Below, piece after piece: positions 22,401-34,400 of a stretch of 64,000 nt of DNA (the stretch's first letter is position 1; each line of letters opens with the position of its first letter). Position numbers and translations under genes: made by a program. Location of the stretch: the NCBI RefSeq assembly GCF_035046485.1, contig NC_085136.1, positions 326,272,175-326,336,174 on the forward strand, written 5' to 3'. Origin of the DNA: Aedes albopictus. Taxonomy: Eukaryota; Arthropoda; Insecta; Diptera; Culicidae. A model generated the notes under the pieces. That model had not been told where the DNA came from and searched no databases. It saw only the letters and a list, made by a program, of their open reading frames with translations.

Positions 22401-25400
22401 CCGTAAAAATCCTGAAGGAATTCCAGAGAAACTCCTGAAGTAATTCCTCAGATAGTCTTGGTAGAATTTTCGAGGAATTCCTGAAGGAATTTCGGAGGCT
22501 TTTGTGGAGGAACTTCTGGTGGATCTTTCGAGCGTCTTTCAAAAGAATTCCCAAGGAACTCCTGGATAAATTTCCGAGAAACTCATGAAGGAATTCAAAA
22601 AAAAAAAACTCCTTGAGGAACTTTGGAAGATCTAATAGAGGAATTCAGAGAGGGGAGAATCCCAGAAAAACTGCAGAAGGAATTCCTGAGAAACTCCTGG
22701 AGGGATTCTCAAAGAGCTCCTGGAGGAACTCCAGAGGAATTTCTGGAAAATTCCTGAGAAACTTATTAGTCAATTCTGGAGGATCTCCCGAAGAGATTAC
22801 CTAGGGACTCCAGAAGAATCTCTCGAGCATCTTCTGGAGAACTCTCCAGAAACTGCTGGAAAAATTTTAGAGAATCTCCTGTAGGAATTCCCGAGGCATT
22901 CCTGATTAACTCTTGGAGGAATTTCCGAGGAACTCCTGAAAGAATTCATAAAGGATTCTTAGTTGACTTTTCCGAGGCCCACCTGGAGGAAACTTGGAGG
23001 TTCTCCTGAAGGAATTTTCGAGGAACACCTGGAAGGAGTCATGAGGGACTCCTAGAGGAGTTCCCGAGGATCTCCTGGAGGATTTCAGGAAGATCTCCGT
23101 TAGGAATTTCAGATGAATTCATGAGAGACTCCTGGAGGTGTTCCAGAGGAATTTCTAGAGAATTGGTAGGGGAATCGACTGTATTTTGTGCGAATCGGAT
23201 TTAACGGCTACGCAGTCTTAATACATCAAAATGAGTTGTTATCTATCCCGACGTTTCCACACTTTGGATGGTGTCTTCTTAGATAACAACTCGTTTTGAA
23301 GTATTAAGACTGCGTAGCCATTAAATCTGATTCTTCTAGAGAATTGCCGTGGAACTACTGGAGGAATTTCGGAAGAGGAATTCTCCAGGAACTCCTGAAG
23401 ACATTTGCGAAGATCTCCTGATTCCCGAGAAACTTGTGGAGAAATTCCCGAAGATGGTCGAGGGGAAATCCCCATGATCTTCTGGAATAAATGGAATAAA
23501 TAATGGAGAATCCACTAGAGGAATTCTCGAGGAACTTCTGGAGAATTCCCCGTGGAACTCCTGGATGATTTCCCGAGAATCTTAAGAATTCGAAGGAACC
23601 CCAGGAGAAATTGCCATGGAACTCATGGAGGAGTTTCCGAGCAAAGTCTGCATAAATTCCCGAGGAATTCGTGGATAAATTCTCATAAAAAACCGGAAGA
23701 ATTGCCGCGAATCTTCTGGAGGAATTCTGGAGGATCATCCAGAGAAATTGCTTAAAAACTCCTGGAGGAATTCCCGAGGAACATCTCCAGGAATACCGGA
23801 GGAATTCCTCAAAAAAATCCCGAGAGACTGCTAGAAGAATTCCCGAAAAACTCCTGGAGGAATTCTGGCGGATCTCTTAGAGGGATTCCTGAGGATCTCC
23901 TGGAAGTATTCCCGATGAATTCTCGAGGAATTCCTGAAGAACTCCTATCAAACTCCTTCCTAGAAGGGGAGCTCCTGGAGGAATTCCCAAAGTTTTCCTG
24001 GAGAAGCTTTGGAGGATCTCCTGGAGGACTTCTCGTAGAACACCTCAAAGAATTCCTAAGAATCTTCTGGAGGAATTCCCGAGGAACTCCTGGAGAAACT
24101 CCTGGAGGAACATCTGCAGAAATTCAGAAATTCATGAAGCAACTCCCGTGGAACTCCTACGGTGTGATTGTCTTTTTTTTTAATTCCCGAGGATCTCCTG
24201 GAAAATTCCAGGGAAACTCCAGGATCCAGGAAACTCCAGGATCTCTAGAAGGAGTTTTGGGGGAGGAACTCCTGGAGGAATTTCTTAGGAACACCTGGAC
24301 CATTCCTGAGGAACTTCTGAGAAATTCCAGAAGAACTGTAGGAGTCCCTAGATATTCCTGAGCGAATTCCCTAGAAACTCTTGTAGGAATACCTTTCGAG
24401 CTCCTGGAAAAATTTCCGAGAAACAGCGGATGGAATTTTGGAGGATCTCCTGAAGGAATTCTCGAGGAACAACTGAAGGTGCAACTTCTGGAGAGTTCCC
24501 GAGGAACTCTTAGATGAATTCCCTAGGAACTTTTGGAAAAAATCCTGAGGAACTTCCGAGGAACTCTTAGAGGAATCGATGGATTTAAAAAAAAAATACT
24601 TCAAGTTTTCCGGGGGAATCCTTGGATCTCATTAAGGTTGTGGAACTATCCCGAGTGGATCTGGACCCAGCCTTGAAGGATTTTAAAATGAATCTCAAAG
24701 GTTCCTGAAACTGTTCTAGATTCTGGGATATATGTATCTCAGTGGCCATTACATAAAGATGTTTGAAGTGTCCTAGAGCGATTATTGGATATCCCAACTT
24801 TTTTAGAAAATTTGTATATCATTACTTCCACTCCATCCCGCTGATCATTTCAAGAACTTTTAGGAATCTTTTCCGGATCCAGCCCAATATGTACTAAGGT
24901 ATTAACTCTTGTTCCATTACCTAACATTTTATTCATATCCCCCAAACAGTGCCCCACAAATGCGCCACCAACAAGCTCTTCCCACTGGTAACCATCCCAG
25001 GTGCCGCCCTGATGCTCCCGTCATCTCATCACCTCCTCCCGCGACTGGTCACCCGAGACGAGTGCGCATCGGCGTGCTTCCGCGAGCAACGGTTCCCCTG
25101 CCGATCGGCCCGGTTCGTACGCTCCTTCCGAAACAACAGGCACCGCCTGTGGTGGACTAGGACCGGCGGCGGCGCCAGCCCCGCTCAAATGGGCCAATGC
25201 TACCTAAGTGCAGCGGATCGCTTCTTGCATCCGGAAGCATTCCGCCGCGGTTGGGAGGAGAGCGGGGAGTATTTGGAGAATCAGTGCCATTCGGTGGCAG
25301 AACGGGGTTCGGCGGGTTGTTCGTTCGAGCAGCATCGGGATGCGGCGTTCGTCTACCCGGACGATTCACTGATCGTATCGGGTGAGAAGGGGTGCAGCGA

Positions 25401-28400
25401 GCGGTGCTTGAACGAGGATCGATTCATTTGCGCTGGGTATACGTATCACAATTCGTCTGGAGGGGGAGACGGTGAAGGAGGGGGAGGGCCAAGCTGTATG
25501 CTGCATTCGGACGATCTGACGAGCTTGGGTCCTAAGGCTATTCGGACGGTGTTTGATTGGGTTTACGCCAAGAGGGTACCCTGCTTGGCGAAGCTGGATG
25601 CGCAATGTCTGAGCAATCGGATGGAGGTGGCCTATGAGCCAGCTGAAGAATACCGTGGGAGAATGTACCTGAATACGGCGCACCAGAATTGTAGCTTTGA
25701 GATGACGACCAACAATGGAACACGGCTGCTGGAGATCGCAACTGGAAACGAACTGGTTGAGTCTCGCTGTGGGATAAGGCGAGCCTTCATCAAGGGGAAT
25801 ATGTTTGAGTAAGTATAATCATTTGCGATTTATTGCTTCCATCAGTGACGATGAGCTTTGAAACGTCGATCCTTGCAAGTATTACTTAGTTTTCAATTCA
25901 TCGTTTGTAATATTAAGGGGATACACTAATTTTCTTGAAAACTTTCAATAAGCAGATAATCATGGCCTTACAAGCGGTTCACGGAGTTTAGTGAATCCCC
26001 TTTGTTGGCGTTGGCACCGGGGCGCAATCTTCCAATTGGCAGCACGATCGGGGTGTGGTGTTCCTCTTGTGGTGGGACTAGACCAAATACTTACTGAATC
26101 CAGCAGCACTCTTGTCCACAGCTATCGCGATGATGAATCGACGATGATCAGGATGACGAAACCCACTATCGTTTCACGGTACCGTTGCGAAGGGATACGG
26201 TATTACATTCCGTGCGTGCCAACCAACAGACTAGACGGAACGCGTTACTTTCGAACACCGATACTACTCACTCAGGGTAGGAGGTTCAAGAAGGAGAATA
26301 GTTAAAATCGAACGTCCAAATCGTGTGTGTTAGGATTTAGGCCTTTCTAGACTCATGCCAACGTTACTCGCATTCGGAACCTTGGCGTACCAGAGTGAGA
26401 AATAAATGCCTTCACACTTGAATCTAAATCGAACTGGCCTTTTCTAGACTCATGCCAACGTTCTCGCATTCGGAACCCTAGCTTACCAGAGTGAGAAAAA
26501 GTTCGATAGATTCAATGATTTGGGACTCGTCTAAAATCGTGTGTAGAGCACTTAGGCCTTTCTAGACTCATGCCAACGTTACTCGCATTCGGAACCTTGG
26601 CGTACCAGAGTGAGAAATAAGTGCCTCTACACTTGGATCAAAATCAAACTGGCCTTTTCTAGACTCATGCCAACGTTTCTCGCATTCGGAACCTTGGCTT
26701 ACCAGAGTGAGAAAAAGTTTGACCGATCCAATGACTTAGACTTCCACGATTCTAAATATCAACACTTTAGAAGGATTGAATTATCCAATCAAGTGATCAG
26801 AATAATTTAAACTTCGCAAGTGCAAGTTCAGGATCAAAGGAATTTGAGTAGCAAAATACTTATCCGGGAGGTATCCAGTGTGGAGTCCAAAAACAAAACT
26901 GACTGTCGTCTTTATTGATCTTCCTCTTTTATAGCCGCAGGGCCTACCAAAAATTACACATGATCTTTCCTGAAAGGATGATGAAATAGCGGCTCTCGTT
27001 ACGATCTACACATTTACACTTTCAGTACGTGTTTTAACATGAATATATGAGCGGCCAGATTTCTAGAATGATCTTTCGCGGGTACATGGGTTTTCGTGTT
27101 TTCACAGGAGAAATATTTTCTTCTCCGAAGAGAGAATTTTCCTGAATTTGAGCAATCTCTCTAGCTACATGATTTGATTGTATTTGTACAGAATTAGATC
27201 TACCATTCATATTTTGCACGATCCCGATGCTCAGCTGGCCTAATTTTCAAGATCAAGTTCAATGATTAATTTTGATTACATTTAGAATGCTACCGATCTG
27301 CTAGGCTATTGGTATGGTTTCCATCGGGTGTCGCTTCAGATTGTTTATTTATCATGCTGCTCAAAGTCAGTCGAGTCCCTCAGCCGCATAGCTTTTGCTT
27401 CGTTATGCTGATAAACATTGCCGCTCTGCTCTACGTTTATAATCGCGGGCCCTATTATATTGTGGTAGGTCATGATTGTTCGAATTTGATTGGGGTTTTA
27501 TGATGCGGCTCGCTTGGTTAGTTGTAGGAAATGGTTGGAAAGGAATTCGTTCCGAATTGTGTGGATTCAAATGTACTTCACGCTTCGCGTTCGTAACACC
27601 CTTATTATTATCCTTTTCGCCATAATAGCCCAAGATCCTTAGGTTGTAAACATTTCGTGGATTGAGGGCGGGCCCTTCGACCCCATCTATGTATTGGGAG
27701 TCAATTGAGGGCTTGATTTTGCAGTTGTTCGTGAGAAATTTCTTTGGAAGGAGATTATTTTCCCCTGACGCGTGTTTTCCGCAAGTGTCTCTGCACAACC
27801 CTTTTTGGCTCTTCATACAGGAGAATGACTGATCACTAACAACAGCACAATTTTGATCGAATCGCTTTTCAGATTATTCCAGTGCTATAGGCAAATGCCT
27901 TGCTACAATATATGCTAGAACAAAATCATCACATCATCAATAGCCCATGATTCTTAGGCACCCTACATACTACTCAAACCGTTTGACCAACATTGCTACC
28001 GCCCCCAGGTTGGTCGAACCAGCGAATGTTTCTGCAATCGTATGACGAACTGCCAAATCGTGTTGCACCAACATGTCACTTTGGTTGCACCAACATCACT
28101 CCCATTTGAAATCGCACTATGTTTGTGCAACAACGCTACACACGGTACTATCGGTTCGTCAAACATTGGCTCCGCCCACCGTTGGTTTGAGTAAAATAAA
28201 ACTGGTTTGATTTTTGCCGACCAAACCGTCAACCGTCCTTCCCCCATAAACCCTTACGTAATTAATGGACAGCCCCTAACGAGTGGTAGTTATGGAGATA
28301 TTGTATACCCAGGAAAGTGAAATAAACTGTATTTATGAAAAGATCTTATTTGATGGGCCCAGAACCAAAGGGGTGTAAGTGACCATTTTGTCGATTTTGA

Positions 28401-31400
28401 GCTGCGCATATCATAAAATTCTTCAGATTTCAAGCTTTCAGGAACTTTTTTAAGATTGTTTCTACGATGATTAGAAAAATTACAACAAATCAGAGAATAA
28501 TTTATTGATTTTGAAACTCCATACATTTAGTATAGGATGAAAAATTGGTCCAATACTTTAAACCTCATTTACTCGAAAGTGGGTTTTTGTCACTTACACC
28601 CCTTTGTTTTTTCAATAAGGGCGAATCCCAAGTTTTCTTGGAGATGTTCTTAAAACCACAGATTGATGAGGAATAGTTGTGTTCAGTTGAGCCTATGGCA
28701 AGATCAACTGCTTTCATAAAATCAAATAAAACCAAATAGAATCTTGGAAGGTGTTGATGTGTATGTTAAATGACATTGCTAGAACGAGACAACAGTAGTC
28801 TCTCCTGATGTAGCCATCTCTCGAAAAGGTTTCATCTGAATAAAGATAACGCTGCGCAGTCAGTCTTATTTTGGCTATCAAACTAAAAGGTTACTCAAAA
28901 CAAACTCTTACTCTGAACACCCATCGTTAGCGAGAATCGCTTATGTGTTAAACTGTACAGTACAGGTTGGCGACGCAAGGCAATGTTCTGAATTTCACAG
29001 GTTAGGCCCATCGGACAAAATGGTGTTTGTGATATAATAATTTTGAAGTAGTAGTCGTGTCATGTCAACTTCGGCAAGCCGAAATCTCACGAATTTGCCG
29101 AAGGTGACGTCACGTCACGTTCCAGAAGCTGCGAACAAATTCGGAAGCACCGAAAAGTTTAGCCGCGAAGAAGATAATTTGCCAGCAACCAGTGCTCCCT
29201 ACTCGACCAGAAAAACGTTAACAACAACTGGGTAAAAGAAAATAGCGCAGTGAATGTGAATTTTAAATCCGGTCCGACAGCTCAGTGGTTCAGTGGTGCT
29301 TGGAGACAGGAAAACATCGAATTTTGCCGTGTTTACTGCTTGGCAGCGGTTGCAATCAGCGATTTCCCCGGTCAGTACGTAATCGGGTTTAACAAGCGGA
29401 CGGATCACGGAGCTAACAAAGAATCCTTCTTCAATACGGTCCTGAAATTCTGCCAGTGCTGACGCAGGCAAGCGGAAGCCATCATCGATCATCGTTCTAT
29501 GGCCGTGGTTGGTGGTGTTACCGTTAGTTGGTGAGAGGTTGAACTGATTCGGTGGAAACTGGAAACGTGCGCCTAATGGCTCATCGCAATCAGCTGTGAC
29601 GGGATACTGAGAGAACGTCATCGAAACCGAACCTGAAGTTGACTCTTGCGAACCGTGATCGAGACCGCTACTTATTAGCGATGTTGAAAAAGACTTTGAG
29701 GGGTTCCCAGAGGAATAGCAAGATCATCACAAGGCATTCGCAAGCGGAACCGTTCGGCTGCATGCTTGGAATCTACGCCGGTGATTCGGCGATCGAAAAG
29801 GAAACGGACGGCTAAGGTCGACAAGGATTTCCTGTATAATTAAGTAGTGCACATGAAGTGTTTTCGAAATTATAATTGAAGAAAATCAAAGTTTTATATA
29901 GTTCATTAGGAATGTTTATTTTAATTGTTCGAATTTGATAAGTCTTAGTTAAAAAGGTATATAATTTCGTAAAATCAAAATTTCTGAAAAGTTTAGACAG
30001 AATTCTGATAAGGGAAGAACTGATGTGTATGTCAAATGACATTGCTAGAAAGAGACAACAGTAGTCTCTCCTGATGTAGCCATCTCACGAAAAGGTTTCA
30101 TCTAAATAAAGATAACGCTGCGCAGTCAGTCTTATTTTGGCTATCAAACTAAAAGGTTACTCTAAACAAACTCTTACTCCGAACACCCATCGTTAGCGAG
30201 AATCGCTTAAGTGTTATACTGTACAGTGCAGGTGTAAGTGACAAAAACCTACTTTCGGGTAAATGAGTTTTAAAGTTTTTCACCAACTTTTTCTCCCATA
30301 CAAAATGTATTGAGTTCCATAATCGACCCATTTTTTTCCAATTTATTGTAATTTTTCTAATCATCGTGAAAATAGTCTTAAAAAAGTTCTGAAAAGCTGA
30401 AAAGCTTCAAGTCTGAATGTTTTTTCTGTAAATGCTGAACTCAAAATCGACAAAATAATTACTTACACTCCTTTGCATATGGACCTCTCAACCCCTGGGG
30501 GCCTGGAACTCCCTGAATCTTCCTGAAACTACTAAAACTCGTAAAACTTTCCATTGGCCCCCAGACTTCCTGAGACTTCCTGAAACATTCCTGAGACCTC
30601 CATGTGTCCCTCCTACAGCCCATTGACCTCCTACAGCCCAGAGACCCCCTTACGCTAAAACCGTGGGTATCAGAGGCGCTTGAAGGGCATTTAGGAAACC
30701 CCCAAGAGCACTCAGTGGTGCTTCAAGGGGTCTAAAAGGCGTTCCAGTTGATTCAGTGGTGTTTCAGTGGAGCCAGGATGTTTCAAGGGGATTAAAGCAC
30801 GCAAAAACCGTTCAGTACTAACAAATTTAAAACCGACTCATAAATGCATAATTTCTAGACCACACCAAAAATGTGTAATAGTTACACATTCACAAAATCA
30901 ACACGTACGCTCTTCTTGAAGTAAAATGTCGATATTTTTGTTTACCAAGCTCATTAGTAAACCTAACTGGATTGCTAAACTATTGCGAATTTCAAGATTT
31001 TGCGGACGCAGAAGCTGATTTTATGAATGTGTAACCGTTACACATTTTTTCAGTGGTCTGGAAATTATGCACTTATGAGTAGATCTTACACATGTTAGTA
31101 CTGAGCGGTTTTAGCATGCTTTAATCCCCTTGAAACATCCTGGCTCCACTGAAACACCACTGAACCAACTGGAACGCCCCTGAGACCTTTTGAAGCACCA
31201 CTGGGTGCTCTTGGGGGTTTCCTGAAATGCCCTTCAAGCGCCTCTGAGACCCACTAGAGCCCCCTGAAAGGCATTCAGACCCCCTAAGACACCCCTGAGA
31301 CCCACCTAAATGCCCCTGAGACATCCCGGTACTCCCGGATATCCTCTGTGACCCCCTTGATACGCCCTAGAGATCTCTTGGTAACCCCCTGAAACCCCAA

Positions 31401-34400
31401 GGGAACCACTGGTATTCTTCTGAGACTGAGGCTGAGACAGAGGCTCCCTAAAATGCCCCTGAGACCCCTGGACTGTGGACCTCCTGATCCCTTGGGACGC
31501 TCTTGAGACCTCCGGGTTTTTATTTATTTATTTATTTGCTACTACATCTCTGACAAAAATTGTCACACAGACTGTTTAAAAAAAATTTAATCCTATTCTT
31601 AAAAACTAGTTTACTTCTGTTTACTTATATTAAAATCGAAAACGTCACACACTTGATTAAACAATCTACAGCAACAATCCAACGGGTTAAACAGTCCGTA
31701 GTTAGTGCGGTGGCCAGGAATCCACAACAGTTGCCGATTTCGGAGCTGACGAGTAGGCGCGTAGAGTCTTACGTTCTCGAGAAGGGAGGTGCAGTCGATA
31801 TTGCCCTTGATGACATCAAAAATGAAAAGTCTTTGTAGCATAATACGACGACTTGCTAGCGGTTGTAGACTTATTAGTGCACATCGTTGCTCGTAGGGAG
31901 GCAGTTGAACCGGGTCGTTCCATGCGAGATTCCGTAGAGCATACCTTATGAAACGTTTCTGGACATTTTCGATACGGTTGGCATTAACATCGTAGTATGG
32001 TGCCCAGACTTGAACTCCGTATTCCAGTACGCTTCGCACTAAGGCACAGTACAAGGGCTTTAAAGCATACACATTATCGAATTGAGCTGTATTGCGGCGC
32101 AGGAAACCGAGCATCGCTAATGCTTTTGCTGATGTCACCGCGACATGATCATGGAATCGAAGCTTACTGTCAAGCACCACACCGAGGTCCTGAATCGAGC
32201 TAACCTTTTTTAGTGGCGTGTTGTTGAGGGAATAAACAAACGTAGTAGCAGACTGGCGACGTGTGAACGTGATCGCGTTACATTTGGACACGTTCATCTA
32301 CATTCCATTCACATTACACCAGCGTGACACGCACTCGATGTCAGCTTGCAAAGCACAACAGTCCACAAGCGACTTAATCACGCGGAAAAGCTTCAAGTCA
32401 TCAAGAATTCTCCAAGCTTCAAGATTCTCCTGATAGACCACTGGAACCCCTTAAATGCCTCCGAGGCCCACTGAAGCACCCTGAAGTCTCCCTGGAACCC
32501 CTTTAAGCTCTTCTGAGCCCTCTAAGTAAACTCCCTGAGAACCCCATAGGCCTCCTGAAGCACTTCTGATACCCCCTGGAACCCCCGAGATACCCTGAAG
32601 TACCCCTGAGCTTGAACCCAAGTAACACAGAAAACATCTCGAGAAATAAAATTTTCAAGAAATGTATTATAAATGAATTATAGGCGTATCAGAATACATC
32701 TTGAGTTATTTTTGAGTTCTAATAGGCTCCTAAAATGAAAAATATTTTCCCGATTTTGTTGTATAACACGAAGAAGCATGCTATTCTGATCTCAATAGAT
32801 TTTTTTCCAAACTAAAACAATGACAGAATAGCTAATAATCTCGAAAACAAAATAATGGTAAACAGTTCTTATTTGACTTTCGAGGTCAACCTTGACGTAA
32901 CGAAAGTGGACCGACGGGTTGCAAAAGAAATCACATTGGCTCACTTTTGACAACAAATGTTCCTGTTTGACATACACGGTAAACAAAATTTATTTTAAAA
33001 TTGAGTGCTAAACAAGGAGAGTTTTGAAAAATATTAAATTTTTCAAATAGTTATTTTATGGGCTTTACCTGACAGGAATACATGAAAAATGAGTAAATAT
33101 GTCATTTTAACCAATACTTGACCGATTTATGCAAAAATTGAGATAAGCCTTTAGGAGCCTATTAAGTTGACCAAAAACAAACAGCATAAATTTGCATTCA
33201 TAGCACATCGTTTTAACTATGTATGACATAGGGTATCAGTTCCCTTATTAAGCATGTGGCTCCCATTTTCATCCTACGAAAAACAAAGGATTGAAGCGCT
33301 GTTTGTTTTGTTTCCTATTTTTGTATATTTTGTTAGAAGTGAGCACCTATGAAAACAAAAAGAACGGAATCAATCGGTGCCGTAATCGCTTGTTTTCGAA
33401 TAAGATGAATATGGGAGCGTGAGATTACTGATGGCACACATACCCTACGTTGATTATACAAAGATACGACAAATATGAAGCTTCAAATACTAAAGCAGGC
33501 TAAAACAGCGACTAACATTTTCGTCATAAAATACATTACCTTACATTCCACGATTCCCATGATCAAATCGTAGTAGGCCATAGCACTAAATCGGAATGAG
33601 ACGTGTAAGTTCTCCTATTTATCTCTGATGTTATACTTTCAACACCCGGCATTATAATCTCTGTTGGCAAGTCCAAAAAGATGCTAATGCCTAATTTGTC
33701 GGACCCGTATCAACCTATATCAAGAACCTAAACGTTCGAACTACTCAATTGTTGTTTTAAATGTTTATTCACTATGTAATATTGAAACTGTAAACTCTAA
33801 AACTGTAGCACCGTATACGCACATTGTATTTTAAACCATTTCAGTGGAAAAGGCATTGGAACTCTAGCATGGCCACTTTTTCGATCCAAGAAATTGCACA
33901 GCACGAACAACAGATGCTGCAGTCAGATGGTTGAGAATAAATTCAACAATTTTTCCCGCAAAAAGTGATTTCCGTCCGTCTCTCACTTTATTTCCTCCTC
34001 CCAAATCGTTCACGGATAATTCCGAACACTAAACACAAATTACTATTTGATTGTTGACGGCTGCACTTCGAAATCTCGCGGAAACTATTGAAAAATCCGA
34101 CGCGTACGTGCAACATTAACAAAAACAACATCACAATTCAAAACAAGTGTTTTAACATTTTGACAGATTTGGTTCTGCTAAGATATAGTTGTGAGTTATA
34201 TTTAAGTTATTTTGGTGTGTTTTTTATGTTCGCTAAACACAAAAAATAAGTATGTTGAAAGTAAGCTATTTTGACGTATTTTTTGAAGTATATAAGAAGT
34301 TCCTCCATAATTCGTTATTGAGTTGCTCTAAAGATGTAATTTCTAAGTAATACTGACTTCAAAGCGTAACATGTAAAGACATATTTATGTTCCTTAGAAA

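Larger units (their letters stand above)
28755..30230 (+). mobile_element. Non-autonomous LTR retrotransposon (TRIM/LARD-like), complete
   Basis: Two direct 210-bp LTRs (28755-28964 and 30021-30230) begin TGATGTGTATG and end CAGTACA or CAGTGCA. GGTGT flanks the element at 28750-28754 and 30231-30235, a 5-bp target duplication. TTGGCGACG just inside the left LTR is a plausible primer-binding site, and AAGGGAAGAAC just before the right LTR a plausible polypurine tract. The 1056-bp interior lacks gag and pol, so it would need proteins from another element. The LTRs differ at only a handful of sites. Confidence 0.85.

Noticed and set aside
24909..25683. Alternative frames over ZP exon 3
   Set aside because: They are shadows of the GC-rich exon; only the frame starting in 24950 has the conserved cysteines and correct splice phase.
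25991..26305. Extra ZP exon (104-residue frame)
   Set aside because: Exon 3 to exon 4 joins in phase and gives continuous ZP sequence; this frame has no ZP or PAN features.
27403..27816. 137-residue minus-strand frame
   Set aside because: No family resemblance, no splice context, and no retroelement motif could be identified.
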